This document shows positions 45,644 to 54,102 of a stretch of DNA of 64,000 nt, one piece after another. Source of the DNA: Candidatus Tisiphia endosymbiont of Nemotelus nigrinus (GTDB lineage Bacteria; Pseudomonadota; Alphaproteobacteria; Rickettsiales; Rickettsiaceae). The translations under genes were made by a program, and so were the position numbers. The notes under the pieces are model-generated. The model made no database searches, was not told the DNA's origin, and was given only the letters and a program-made list of their open reading frames with translations. Numbering within the stretch: position 1 is the first letter of the stretch; each line of letters begins with the position of its first letter. The stretch lies in the NCBI RefSeq assembly GCF_964026475.1, contig NZ_OZ032151.1, positions 806,001-870,000 of the forward strand, written 5' to 3'.

Positions 45644-46337
45644 TTCTCAGTAACCTCTCAGCTTCTTGTGACAAATCACCATTGATCGCAAACTTCTCTA
45701 AAGCCTTTCTTACCCCTATACTGCCAGTAATCTTATCGTAAGTAACTTTGCAAAATTTACCAAAACACCCATCTAAATAACCTTCTTGTTTAACCAGCAA
45801 AATAGCTGGCACAACATTAATATCAAACTGATCAAAGGCTTCGTCATCTATTTGCATACTACCTACTTCACCATTTTCTGATATTGACATAACTAGTTTG
45901 GTAAGTTCTTTAAAGCTACCATTGGGCAATCCCTTAAATACCAATGTTCCGCCATATTTGACTGCTTGCTGATGATAGGTCTTAAGTAAATTACCTGGCA
46001 TCCCGCTACTTACAAATATCTTAAGAACTGCTGGATTGATAAGGTTTTTGTCCACTAATTCTTTGTTACCGCAATTTTTCCCTTGTTTCAAACAATGCTG
46101 CTCATCTAACTCACGCAACTTTTGTAAAATAGCTTCTCTTGTTAACATTTGTCCTGCATGTCTCAATTCTTTAGTCCAATCTTGCTGCTGCTCAGTTATC
46201 TCAATATTTTTTATGTTATTTAGCAATTCACTATTAGTGCTGCCAATATTTTGTGCTATAGTTAAGTGACTACTGCTAAATAGTAATGCAACTAAAATGC
46301 ACAACAATTTTTTTTGCGCCATACTAAATACCCCCAA
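45636..46337 (-). CDS. trbC: Type-F conjugative pilus assembly protein TrbC
   Basis: 233 aa with a signal peptide (residues 6-28, KKLLCILVALLFSSSHLTIA). The family core is LKIFVSSGMPGNLLKTYHQQAVKYGGTLVFKGLPNGSFKELTKLV and, further on, FDINVVPAILLVKQE, a thioredoxin-like fold. TrbC acts in the periplasm with TraW for pilus assembly. It overlaps the traN first ORF by 8 bp and traU by about 46 bp, as expected for a tightly coupled operon. Confidence 0.95.
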   Translation of the reverse strand: MGVFSMAQKKLLCILVALLFSSSHLTIAQNIGSTNSELLNNIKNIEITEQQQDWTKELRHAGQMLTREAILQKLRELDEQHCLKQGKNCGNKELVDKNLINPAVLKIFVSSGMPGNLLKTYHQQAVKYGGTLVFKGLPNGSFKELTKLVMSISENGEVGSMQIDDEAFDQFDINVVPAILLVKQEGYLDGCFGKFCKVTYDKITGSIGVRKALEKFAINGDLSQEAERLLRNG

Positions 46338-47419
46338 TCTTGTCCGTCATACGGATATTCTTTAAATGTTGAATACATCATGTCACTTAAACCTAATGGC
46401 CAGCAACCAATGCCGCTGGATGTTGATACTGGGTTGACCATCTGTAGTTTATATTGACTCTTTTTGATCTTTAATGCCCTGGACTTACGACACAATTTAC
46501 CGCCACCTGTCATATAAGTGTTTTCATCAGTTGACGTTTCCTGAGCTAACCCTATTCGGTGCATCTTGGCAATTATTCGGGTAGCTAGTAAACTGCTACT
46601 CTGAACTCCACCAACATGATCAGCATTTGCCCCAGAAAATGGATACATATTACCCCAGCAACCAGCACACCAAAACATGCTATCTAACGGCAATCTGACT
46701 GTACTACTTGCACAATCTAAGACACAAGCTGCCTGGGCTATAGGGTTGGCAAATAAAAAAGCTTCAGGATTTAACAAACTCTGCAATTTTTCATCATTCC
46801 AAGTAACATCAAACTCACTCATATAAGCCACATCAAAGGTATTTTGTTCCAAACAAATAAAATCAGTTATAAGCTCAAGCCAATAAATCAGTGGGTAAAT
46901 ATAATAATGAACGTGATAGAAACTATCGTGAACATGCCTATCATCATATCCTCTATTAAAGCTACTAATCCTTTTTGCATCAGATCCAATAGATACTCCA
47001 CCAAGATTAGTCATACAATAAGGTGTTCTTGTAACATCAATAAGTCTTACTGGTTCCCAAAATCCTATTGCTATTCCTGGTACAGGAATATTGGCTTTAA
47101 CACATAAACAAACTGGTGATGAGGGATTTTTTGTATCTCTTTTTTTAGGCATAACACCGCTACCAATATTAATGCTATTACCTATACTTATTGGTAATAT
47201 GCAGCTCCAACAAATGTCAGTAATTGGATTGACAAAATGCCCCTGACATGTGATACTGGCAGATACTGAAAATGGCATAAAAATAGCCACTATCAGTATG
47301 ATGCTTAACCGTGTCTTTGCGCCTTGAGCTGGGTCGCCAAACTTTCTGCTCAAGGCTGCATTATTGATATTTGTCAATGTTTTTACCCCTATTACATCAT
47401 TTAAATTCAAATTCCTCAA
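46292..47419 (-). CDS. traU: Conjugal transfer pilus assembly protein TraU
   Basis: 375 aa; secreted Cys-rich periplasmic protein needed for DNA transfer and pilus assembly. Family blocks CQGHFVNPITDICWSCILPISIG, GFWEPVRLIDVTRTPYCMTNLGG, NPIAQAACVLDCASST, LDSMFWCAGCWGNMYPFSG and the C-terminal CWPLG...GQDWGYLVWRKKNCC are all present. The true signal peptide is at residues ~37-54 (RLSIILIVAIFMPFSVSA). The first ~35 residues are extra: they overlap the VapC stop by 23 bp and include a short palindromic stretch (around 47305-47350, GCCTTGAGC / GCTCAAGGC). The toxin-antitoxin insertion seems to have replaced the native 5' end. Confidence 0.93.
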   Translation of the reverse strand: MRNLNLNDVIGVKTLTNINNAALSRKFGDPAQGAKTRLSIILIVAIFMPFSVSASITCQGHFVNPITDICWSCILPISIGNSINIGSGVMPKKRDTKNPSSPVCLCVKANIPVPGIAIGFWEPVRLIDVTRTPYCMTNLGGVSIGSDAKRISSFNRGYDDRHVHDSFYHVHYYIYPLIYWLELITDFICLEQNTFDVAYMSEFDVTWNDEKLQSLLNPEAFLFANPIAQAACVLDCASSTVRLPLDSMFWCAGCWGNMYPFSGANADHVGGVQSSSLLATRIIAKMHRIGLAQETSTDENTYMTGGGKLCRKSRALKIKKSQYKLQMVNPVSTSSGIGCWPLGLSDMMYSTFKEYPYDGQDWGYLVWRKKNCCAF

Positions 47420-47810
47420 AAGGATTTAGTAATTTCACTCCAAATTTATTAAAATGTTTGGTATTACGAGTAACTAAAACCATATCATGAACTATTGCTT
47501 GGGCAGCCAATTGGCTATCTATATCATTTGTTCCATCTATTACTAATAACTCAGCCCATTTTTGACAGACAGCTAAATCAACATTTAATATTTTATTGGA
47601 ATAGGTTATTAGTATTTCTTCTAGCCAATTCTCTAAATTTAACGCTGTTAATTTGTCAGTTTTAGCTTTCTTTAGTATCCCCTTTTTTATCTCCCCAACA
47701 CTAATGCAGCTAATATATAATAACTTCGTAGGAATTTTATCAATCCATGCAAGCACTTTAGGATTTGGTATCTTTCTGTTTAATTCTGAAAGTATATTGG
47801 TATCAAGCAT
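47397..47810 (-). CDS. vapC: VapC-like PIN-domain toxin
   Basis: 137 aa, the normal VapC size. PIN-domain ribonuclease: first acidic residue in MLDTNILSELNR (Asp3), Glu in ISVGEIKKGI (~residue 40), and the C-terminal acidic cluster in GTNDIDSQLAAQAIVHDMVLVTRNTKHF (the D..D pair, usually written DxxIAAxAxxxxxxLVTRNxxHF). It probably cleaves tRNA or rRNA when free. It overlaps the antitoxin gene upstream by 31 bp. It lies between traW and traU inside the T4SS operon and is read in the same direction, so it may be co-transcribed with tra genes. Confidence 0.92.
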   Translation of the reverse strand: MLDTNILSELNRKIPNPKVLAWIDKIPTKLLYISCISVGEIKKGILKKAKTDKLTALNLENWLEEILITYSNKILNVDLAVCQKWAELLVIDGTNDIDSQLAAQAIVHDMVLVTRNTKHFNKFGVKLLNPFEEFEFK

Positions 47811-48067
47811 ATATCTAATAATTCAACATCTCTAGCTTTGCCTTGAGCTCTTTCAAATAAATCTTCTTCGTCACCAACAGTTTTAGGTATTGATAAAAGC
47901 ATTTCTTTAAAACTTTTCTTTGGAATTCTTGCTTTGTATTTTTCAGCAGAAACTATATATACTACGTCTCTAGATGACTTTACTATCTTTTGCATTTCAC
48001 CATGCAATGCACTATCAACTAATTCCTCAAAATGTTCCTTTGCTTCTTGTAACTGCCATTTTTGCAT
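47780..48067 (-). CDS. Phd/YefM-family antitoxin
   Basis: 95 aa. Starts MQKWQLQEAKEHFEELVDSALHGEMQKIVKSSRDVVYIVSAEKYKAR, the Phd/YefM fold that binds operator DNA as a dimer; the C-terminal tail (residues ~50-95) would wrap the PIN toxin encoded next. ATG preceded by GAGGTGAA. It would repress its own promoter in the 86-bp gap after traW. Last residues IPIYFQN come from the overlap with vapC. Confidence 0.88.
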   Translation of the reverse strand: MQKWQLQEAKEHFEELVDSALHGEMQKIVKSSRDVVYIVSAEKYKARIPKKSFKEMLLSIPKTVGDEEDLFERAQGKARDVELLDICLIPIYFQN

Positions 48068-48153
48068 AATTCACCTCTAATTTTATTAATTTACTTATAA
48101 TACCATTTTATTAGCTATGACCATTGTACATTATAACTGTTTTTTTACGACCA

Positions 48154-48765
48154 CTAATCAATTTTTACTTCTTTTATTCTTAAAACTTTTCCTTCCTGCT
48201 GAATTATCGCTGGTACTTGCTCAATTTTAAATTTTGTTGTTAAAACTCCTGCTTGATCAAAATATACTTCTCTATTTAGTTCTTTTTGCAAATCCAGTGG
48301 TCTACCAGCTATTAATATTAATTTGTCTTCTTCCTTTATTACCCCATTGCTTTGTTGCTGCTTAAACCACTCTATTTGCAAGCTATCTTTACCATTAATA
48401 AATATTAGTTTCTTGTCTAAATTCATGTGATCTAGTGGATTAACTCTTGTACCACTTGAATAAAGTAGTTTGCCATCAGGTAAGATAATATCCTCTTTTA
48501 CTATATAGCTTGGCTCATAGGTAAAACTCTGTGCTTTCTCAGTTCGTTTTATATTTGTAACAAGAACAGGTTCCTCTATTCTATTTTTAGCAATCTCTAA
48601 CATTTTTCTTTGCTCCTGTTTTATATCAACTAGCTTTAGTTTTCTTTGGATCATCGCTAAAAATCCTTCTTCTTTAACCTCAAAAATTGTTCCATATATA
48701 CCGAAATCCTTGGCAATGGTTATTTGTGGTAGTAAGATTACTAAAGCTATTATTAGTTGTTTCAT
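48154..48765 (-). CDS. traW: Type-F conjugative pilus assembly protein TraW
   Basis: 203 aa with a signal peptide (residues 1-18, KQLIIALVILLPQITIA). The family start KDFGIYGTIFEVKEEGFLAMIQRKL and the middle block YSSGTRVNPLDHMNLDKKLIFINGKD are diagnostic; IIQQEGKVLRIKEV closes the protein. Periplasmic partner of TrbC in pilus assembly. In F it is followed directly by traU; here a toxin-antitoxin pair separates them. Confidence 0.95.
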   Translation of the reverse strand: MKQLIIALVILLPQITIAKDFGIYGTIFEVKEEGFLAMIQRKLKLVDIKQEQRKMLEIAKNRIEEPVLVTNIKRTEKAQSFTYEPSYIVKEDIILPDGKLLYSSGTRVNPLDHMNLDKKLIFINGKDSLQIEWFKQQQSNGVIKEEDKLILIAGRPLDLQKELNREVYFDQAGVLTTKFKIEQVPAIIQQEGKVLRIKEVKID

Positions 48766-48804
48766 TTCTATTTAGTTCACTTAGTTTTTTATGTTTATGT
48801 CGCC

Positions 48805-49176
48805 TCAATTCTCTTGTATTTTCTTCAAATCTTTACCAAATTCTCGGTAGTGTTCGGCAATTTTTGGATTGATATCGAGCAACGTTTTGTTTGTTAGCAG
48901 CATACCGTAAAGAACATCAATATCTTTTGGATGTAAGTAATCAAGTCCTGCTTTTATTACTAACCCTCCTAACATGATCTTTTTTCTGGTGTCTTGTTTA
49001 CGTTTTAAATAATTAGCATTTTGGTTACTATTTTGGCTATTAATTTGGTTGTTACTCTGATTGTTCATATGATACCTGTAGTTGTTACAATCATTACGAG
49101 ATTGTGAGTTTGTATTTGAGTTTATATTTTGTTTATTCGTTTTGCTATAAAACGGATAATTAATTGTGTCGTACAT
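48805..49176 (-). CDS. traD: Small Ti-type TraD/MobC-like conjugal transfer protein
   Basis: 123 aa. Low-complexity Asn/Gln-rich N terminus (residues 1-55), then KRKQDTRKKIMLGGLVIKAGLDYLHPKDIDVLYGMLLTNKTLL, matching the small conjugal transfer protein TraD of Ti plasmids (PF06412, pattern RxxxLGGLVxKAGL). This is not the F-type TraD coupling ATPase. It likely assists the MobA/MobL relaxase at oriT. In Ti plasmids it sits near traA; here it is in the pilus operon, 39 bp upstream of traW. Confidence 0.75.
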   Translation of the reverse strand: MYDTINYPFYSKTNKQNINSNTNSQSRNDCNNYRYHMNNQSNNQINSQNSNQNANYLKRKQDTRKKIMLGGLVIKAGLDYLHPKDIDVLYGMLLTNKTLLDINPKIAEHYREFGKDLKKIQEN

Positions 49177-49294
49177 TGTTAATTCCTCTATATTTATCGG
49201 TTATTATTTAATTGCTTGTTATTTGATAATTATGGTTGTTTATTAGTAATTACCTCTCCTAAATTATTATTTTCTATATTTGGTAGTGGTATAG

Positions 49295-49544
49295 TTAACA
49301 TATATGTTCATATTAGTGCTAGGTTATAAGAACGAACAACCGTCATCGCGAGCCACGAAGTGGCTTGGCGATCCAAATAAACAGCGTGCTGTTGCAACTT
49401 TTGGATTGCTTCGTCGCCTAAAGTGGCTCCTCGCAATGATGGCATGGACTCCGTCCAAACCCATCAATGGACTTCGTCCATATATGACGGTTAGAGAATT
49501 TATTCAATCTACAACTGTAGCACTAATATGAACGTATATGTTAA
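49295..49544. repeat. MITE-like element with 27-bp terminal inverted repeats
   Basis: The arm at 49295-49321 is the complement of 49518-49544 with one mismatch. The 250-bp unit has no ORF, carries repeat R6 (49341-49441) and a short CATGGACTCCGTCC/GGACTTCGTCCAT repeat, and ends 3 bp from the traC stop. No transposase with matching ends was seen in the window. Confidence 0.75.
49341..49441. repeat. Palindromic repeat R6 (CGTCATTGCGAG family)
   Basis: CGTCATCGCGAGCCAC at the left, GGCTCCTCGCAATGATG at the right, GCGATCCA / TTGGATTGCTTCG inside. Contained in the MITE-like element. Confidence 0.75.
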
Positions 49545-49547
49545 GTG

Positions 49548-52310
49548 CTATAATTCACCATATTTGCTTGCCAAGACTTTTACTGCTTCATCTTTACTTA
49601 AGCCCCTACGTTTTGCCTCAAGTAAATATTTAAAATCAGCTGCTTCTGTTGAGTATAATCCTTGTGAATATGGATCTAACTCAAGTCGTCCAACAACTTT
49701 TAAGCCGGTAGATATAAGCAGCATCTCTGCATATTTACCTGGTACCAAACTAATAGATTCAATCAAGGGCATAATATCTTTAAAGCTTTCTGAAGCACTC
49801 AATGAGCTTAGTCCTTTTTCATCTTGCTTTAATATGACCAGCCATGAACTATTTTCTAAAATGCTTCTGCGTTCATCACTTCTCTGGAAATCACTAAAAT
49901 TTTGTACGCAAATAACTAATGAACCACCATATTTTCTAACCGTTCTGCCAAAGCTTTCTAGGAATTTGGCTGAATAATCTAAAATCATCCAAGCCTCATC
50001 AACGATCAGTAAAAATTGTTTTGATCTATCACCACATAAAAATTGCATTGTTACTTGCATCAATACTACTTGTAATATTACACCAAGTAATACTGGATCA
50101 TTCTTTACTTCCTCAAACTCAAATATAGTTAGCATTTCTTTAAATGAAGCAGTCTTGCCTTGCTTAAAGAATTTACCATGTACTCCTTTTTCAGTATAAG
50201 GATATAATGTTTCAGCAAGAGCCTTTGCAGCTTCTCCTTCCAGTTCTTCTAGTACTTTAGCAAGTTTGCTAATATCGAGTTTGCTGCCATATTTTCCTAT
50301 GCCTTCACTTATTGCTCGCTCAATGATAGCTTCCTTATGAGCGTCCTTGCTAATGCCGCACATGCTACTTATAATGCTCTTGGCATAAATAATACTGTCC
50401 TTAGTAACAAAATGATTTTCTATTTGTAATATTTCTATTTTTTGATCTAAGACTAAATCTTGATCATCGTCTTGTTTTGCTTGCCATTGCTCTTTGGCAA
50501 TATTATGATCTTGATGCTTAGTACTAGCACTCAGCATTTCAATTTGTTCTAAGGATAACCAGGTAACCGAACCTATTTCTACCAAATGACAATTTCCCTC
50601 AATCATAGAAAGAGCCTTAGCATGTTTGTTACCGCTACCTGCTATTTGAGCAAAAGGATTTAAAGAAATATTATTATGCTGATTGAATCTAATCGTTTCT
50701 CCGCCAATTAACTCACAAATATTTTGATAACTACCACCTATATCTAAAATAAATACGGCAAAGTTTTGGGCTAGCATTGAGGTAGCTAACTCCTGCAAAA
50801 ATACTGACTTACCAGAACCAGATGGTGCCATGACCGATACGTTGTAATTACCGGCATTGATTCGAACAAATGGATTCCAATTAAATAGCTCCCCTCTACG
50901 TCCTAGTAATAGTACTCCGCTTTGCATAACTCCCTTCCATTCTCCATGTATGGGTAATTTAGCTATTACTTCCTTAGCCTGAGCAATTTTAACCAACTGA
51001 AAATGCTGTAAGAAGTTCCAACTAATCAGCTGTTGCATTGGTAATATGGATAACATTGCTGGTAATTGTAGGTTTTTGTTAATTTGTAATTGGAAGTCAT
51101 TCGCGTTGTATAGACTCGTTAAGCATTCCTGGGCTATTTCTATTTCGCTTTCAGGAGCAGTAATCATTATTTGCAGAGACTCTGTTAAAAATTGTTCACC
51201 ATTTTTAGCTTTAGCAATTATCTCTCGCCACTCTAGTGCTTCTTTTCTTAAATTAGTATCATGCCTTGCATACCATTGTTCAGCAGCATGGATGCTTCTA
51301 TGTCCTCTTGCTAGAATTTTTGAGCTTTGCATTTTACTTACATTATTTGCTACTGTGTAACTAATTATTAGCCTAGCTGGTAAACCATAATCATTTGTTG
51401 AGCCAAGTAAATTAATCATCTCAAGTAATGACCACTGTTCTGGTAGCATACTTGGGTAAAAACATTTAGACACTAACTTGTTAGTTGATAATTTGTTTAT
51501 CTTTAACCTATTATCGCTGTAAGTACTATCCAAATGAATTAGACAATCTTCTTGCACCATAGTTCTTGAGAGTGGTGTCAATATTTGACTAGCTAACGGA
51601 TTGATTGGATCATATTTACGACTTAATCTTTCTTGCATTTGCATTTGAGCTATATCAGCTGCTACAAACATTAACTTTTCAGCATCACATATACGGGGAG
51701 ATAGTTTTATTGATTGCAGCTTTTTCACTAATTTGCTTTGAAAAGCTACTATTTCTTCAATAGATATCACACTATTACTACTGTCATTTTTTTTGCTAAA
51801 AGAAATATATATCCTGAAATCTTTAGCCATCCTACCATGTGGATTAGTAAAATCTTTGGCACATTTACTAACATATTCCTTACGAAATTCTGTTAATTGC
51901 TGTAACATCTGATTAGAATTACTTCTAGCATTACTCCATAATTCCAGCTTTTGCTCTATGTTATGGCTGGCAATTAGTAAAAATTGTAAATAACAATTTG
52001 CTGGTAATTCATTGTTAAAAAATAGGCTTAAGTTTTTTTCTAAATTAATATCTGTTCCAACTATCGGAGCTATTTCTAACATGAACCCTATTATATTATT
52101 TTCATTAAAGAAAATATTGTATTTAGGGTCAAAATATCGGTAGCTTAAATATGGAGCTAAAGATTTTGCTCCTTTGGTATTATCATTGATATGTTCTTGC
52201 AACAGTTGTGTACTGCTGTAATTTACTTCTGCAGGAACTGTAAGACCGCAAATATTTCCTATATTTTGTAAAAAACTAACTATCTTCATATAATTGTTCT
52301 TCTTTCTCAT
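49548..52310 (-). CDS. traC: Type IV secretion system ATPase TraC (VirB4 family)
   Basis: 920 aa, close to F TraC (875). Cytoplasmic/membrane-associated ATPase that energises pilus assembly. The N-terminal TraC_F_IV domain has LAPYLSYRYFDPKYNIFFNENNIIGFMLEIAP. The ATPase domain has Walker A near residue 493 (MAPSGSGKSVFLQEL) and Walker B near 770 (FLLIVDEAWMIL), plus the GGSLVICVQNFSDF segment. Intact. It follows traV by 27 bp. A MITE-like element directly abuts its 3' end. Confidence 0.96.
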   Translation of the reverse strand: MRKKNNYMKIVSFLQNIGNICGLTVPAEVNYSSTQLLQEHINDNTKGAKSLAPYLSYRYFDPKYNIFFNENNIIGFMLEIAPIVGTDINLEKNLSLFFNNELPANCYLQFLLIASHNIEQKLELWSNARSNSNQMLQQLTEFRKEYVSKCAKDFTNPHGRMAKDFRIYISFSKKNDSSNSVISIEEIVAFQSKLVKKLQSIKLSPRICDAEKLMFVAADIAQMQMQERLSRKYDPINPLASQILTPLSRTMVQEDCLIHLDSTYSDNRLKINKLSTNKLVSKCFYPSMLPEQWSLLEMINLLGSTNDYGLPARLIISYTVANNVSKMQSSKILARGHRSIHAAEQWYARHDTNLRKEALEWREIIAKAKNGEQFLTESLQIMITAPESEIEIAQECLTSLYNANDFQLQINKNLQLPAMLSILPMQQLISWNFLQHFQLVKIAQAKEVIAKLPIHGEWKGVMQSGVLLLGRRGELFNWNPFVRINAGNYNVSVMAPSGSGKSVFLQELATSMLAQNFAVFILDIGGSYQNICELIGGETIRFNQHNNISLNPFAQIAGSGNKHAKALSMIEGNCHLVEIGSVTWLSLEQIEMLSASTKHQDHNIAKEQWQAKQDDDQDLVLDQKIEILQIENHFVTKDSIIYAKSIISSMCGISKDAHKEAIIERAISEGIGKYGSKLDISKLAKVLEELEGEAAKALAETLYPYTEKGVHGKFFKQGKTASFKEMLTIFEFEEVKNDPVLLGVILQVVLMQVTMQFLCGDRSKQFLLIVDEAWMILDYSAKFLESFGRTVRKYGGSLVICVQNFSDFQRSDERRSILENSSWLVILKQDEKGLSSLSASESFKDIMPLIESISLVPGKYAEMLLISTGLKVVGRLELDPYSQGLYSTEAADFKYLLEAKRRGLSKDEAVKVLASKYGEL

Positions 52311-52337
52311 CTATAATGTTTTATTTTTGACATAGAG

Positions 52338-52727
52338 TTATTTGATATATAACAAATTGCCATTTTTAAGTAGTTTCTGGTCAGTTTCTTGCTGCAACTT
52401 TACTTTATGAACTTTATTAATTTTAATATCAGGTTTTTCTGTAAGGTTTTTAACGTAGCACTTCCTTCCTTTACATTGTGTCCTTTCCTTTAATTCAACT
52501 TCAGTAATTTCTCCACTATTGATTTTTTGATCAACTATGCTCAAAGGCATGCAATCCAAACCACTTGCATCTCTGCAAGTAAATGATGAACCATAAACAC
52601 CACAGCTAGATAAACTAAATAACATGATAATAAGCAGGACTTTTGGGTAAATTTGTTGTATTATTTTTCTTCCCGTTATTACTATTTTCTCTGTCATTAT
52701 TGTTCTCCCGTTATTATTCTTCTTCAT
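52338..52727 (-). CDS. traV: Type-F outer-membrane lipoprotein TraV
   Basis: 129 aa. Lipobox LSSC with the lipidated Cys at residue 42 (MLFSLSSCGVYGSSFTC), or near residue 32 if the internal ATG (residue 11) is used. Cys-containing motifs FTCRDASGLDCMPLS and TQCKGRKCYVK are typical. TraV anchors the TraK secretin-like ring to the outer membrane and contacts TraB. It overlaps traB by 14 bp. Confidence 0.9.
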   Translation of the reverse strand: MKKNNNGRTIMTEKIVITGRKIIQQIYPKVLLIIMLFSLSSCGVYGSSFTCRDASGLDCMPLSIVDQKINSGEITEVELKERTQCKGRKCYVKNLTEKPDIKINKVHKVKLQQETDQKLLKNGNLLYIK

Positions 52728-53985
52728 ATTTCTTGTTTGCTAGATTTCCTTGTTTCCTTTCTTGTTTAATTTTTTTATGGGTAGTTAATTCCCCAATAAA
52801 AAAGCCTTTGGTGAAGATAACATCTACCTTTACCCCACCAGGTACAGTAAGAACAGGTGACATACTTTCTGCCATTCTTAAATAATAATCAGCTATTTTC
52901 TCAGCAGCATTAGATGCACCTGATAAAGCACCATTTGTTAGCATATCCTTAAAACCTTTCTTTTGGGTTGCAACTGCTCCAAGACTTGTTATCGCCATGC
53001 TCTCTTGACCTTTGCTACTTTGGCTAAGTCCGCTAATTACTCCACCGATCAAAGCATTTTTTATATGCTTACTACTAGTAGCTACTATTTTGCCCTTAAT
53101 ACCATTCATACCATCTGATCCATGCACAAGACCTGCTATATTACTGGTGGTTATTAGTTCTGTAGTTGGGTCAATGCAGATCATTTTCTCTAGACGAATA
53201 GTTGCTCTTTCACTTGATAAGTCACCATAGCTACTTCCTAAAATGCGGCAGGTAGTGATATCAAGATTAAAGTTCTTTGGTAAGTTGCCTCTTGCCGTTA
53301 GTCTAATTACTACAGGACTAGCATTTTCATCAGGAGTATTTAATGCGGTAGATACTGCAAGACCACCTAATAAATAACCACTAACATATGAAGTCTCTGG
53401 AATGTAAATTTTAGCATCTTTTGGTTTTTCAAATTCTATTTGGCTATTTAAGTCTACGGCACTAATATTCGTATCATTAGTCAAATCTTTGACATTTTGC
53501 TCTGCTTCTTGGTGAATTTGCTGCATTCTTTTTAGCTCTTCTGTGCTACTAATCAGCTCGTTCTTAGCAAAGTTTAGTTGAACCTGCATTTTAGCTAGTT
53601 CCGATTTTATCTCCTCTTGTAATTTTTGTTCTTTTTCGATAAAGTTTGTTTCTGCCCCTTGTAAACGTTCATCAAATTTACGTTTATTGTCATTTAGTAA
53701 GTCCTCAAAGTGGTTACGCCACATTTTCTCTGGGTCTAATGCTTCACTTGCCACCTCTAATTTTGGTTTAGGATTGTCATTAATAATTGCTTTGTGCTTA
53801 TTCTTTCCCTGCATTATGCTGATCAGAACAAGTACAGCAATAATGCTAATGCCAAAAATCAGTAATAATAAATTATACTGTTTGGCTCGAATATCCTGAT
53901 TAGCAATAACTTCTCCAGTATTGTTATTCCTTGTTAAAAATGGTATTCTTTCTTTAAGTTTAGCAAATATTTTCATATCAATCAT
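52714..53985 (-). CDS. traB: Conjugal transfer scaffold protein TraB (VirB10-like)
   Basis: 423 aa. One membrane segment at about residues 36-60 (YNLLLLIFGISIIAVLVLISIM), a coiled-coil region (residues ~95-165) and a periplasmic TrbI/VirB10 domain: GYLLGGLAVSTALNTPDENASPVVIRLTARGNLP, CRILGSSYGDLSSERATIRLEKMICI, KGKIVATSSKHIKNALIGGVISGLSQ. It spans the envelope, connecting inner-membrane parts with TraK and TraV. Its ATG (53985) follows the split traK end by about 10 bp. Confidence 0.95.
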   Translation of the reverse strand: MIDMKIFAKLKERIPFLTRNNNTGEVIANQDIRAKQYNLLLLIFGISIIAVLVLISIMQGKNKHKAIINDNPKPKLEVASEALDPEKMWRNHFEDLLNDNKRKFDERLQGAETNFIEKEQKLQEEIKSELAKMQVQLNFAKNELISSTEELKRMQQIHQEAEQNVKDLTNDTNISAVDLNSQIEFEKPKDAKIYIPETSYVSGYLLGGLAVSTALNTPDENASPVVIRLTARGNLPKNFNLDITTCRILGSSYGDLSSERATIRLEKMICIDPTTELITTSNIAGLVHGSDGMNGIKGKIVATSSKHIKNALIGGVISGLSQSSKGQESMAITSLGAVATQKKGFKDMLTNGALSGASNAAEKIADYYLRMAESMSPVLTVPGGVKVDVIFTKGFFIGELTTHKKIKQERKQGNLANKKYEEE

Positions 53986-54102
53986 CGGTTTGCTCCTTTG
54001 CTACTATCCAGACAAATCCTTTGGCTTTAGGAGGAAGTACGGTTTTTTCAATAGTGGTAGCTAAACAAAAATCAAATAGATTGCTAAAATACGCTTCTTT
54101 TA

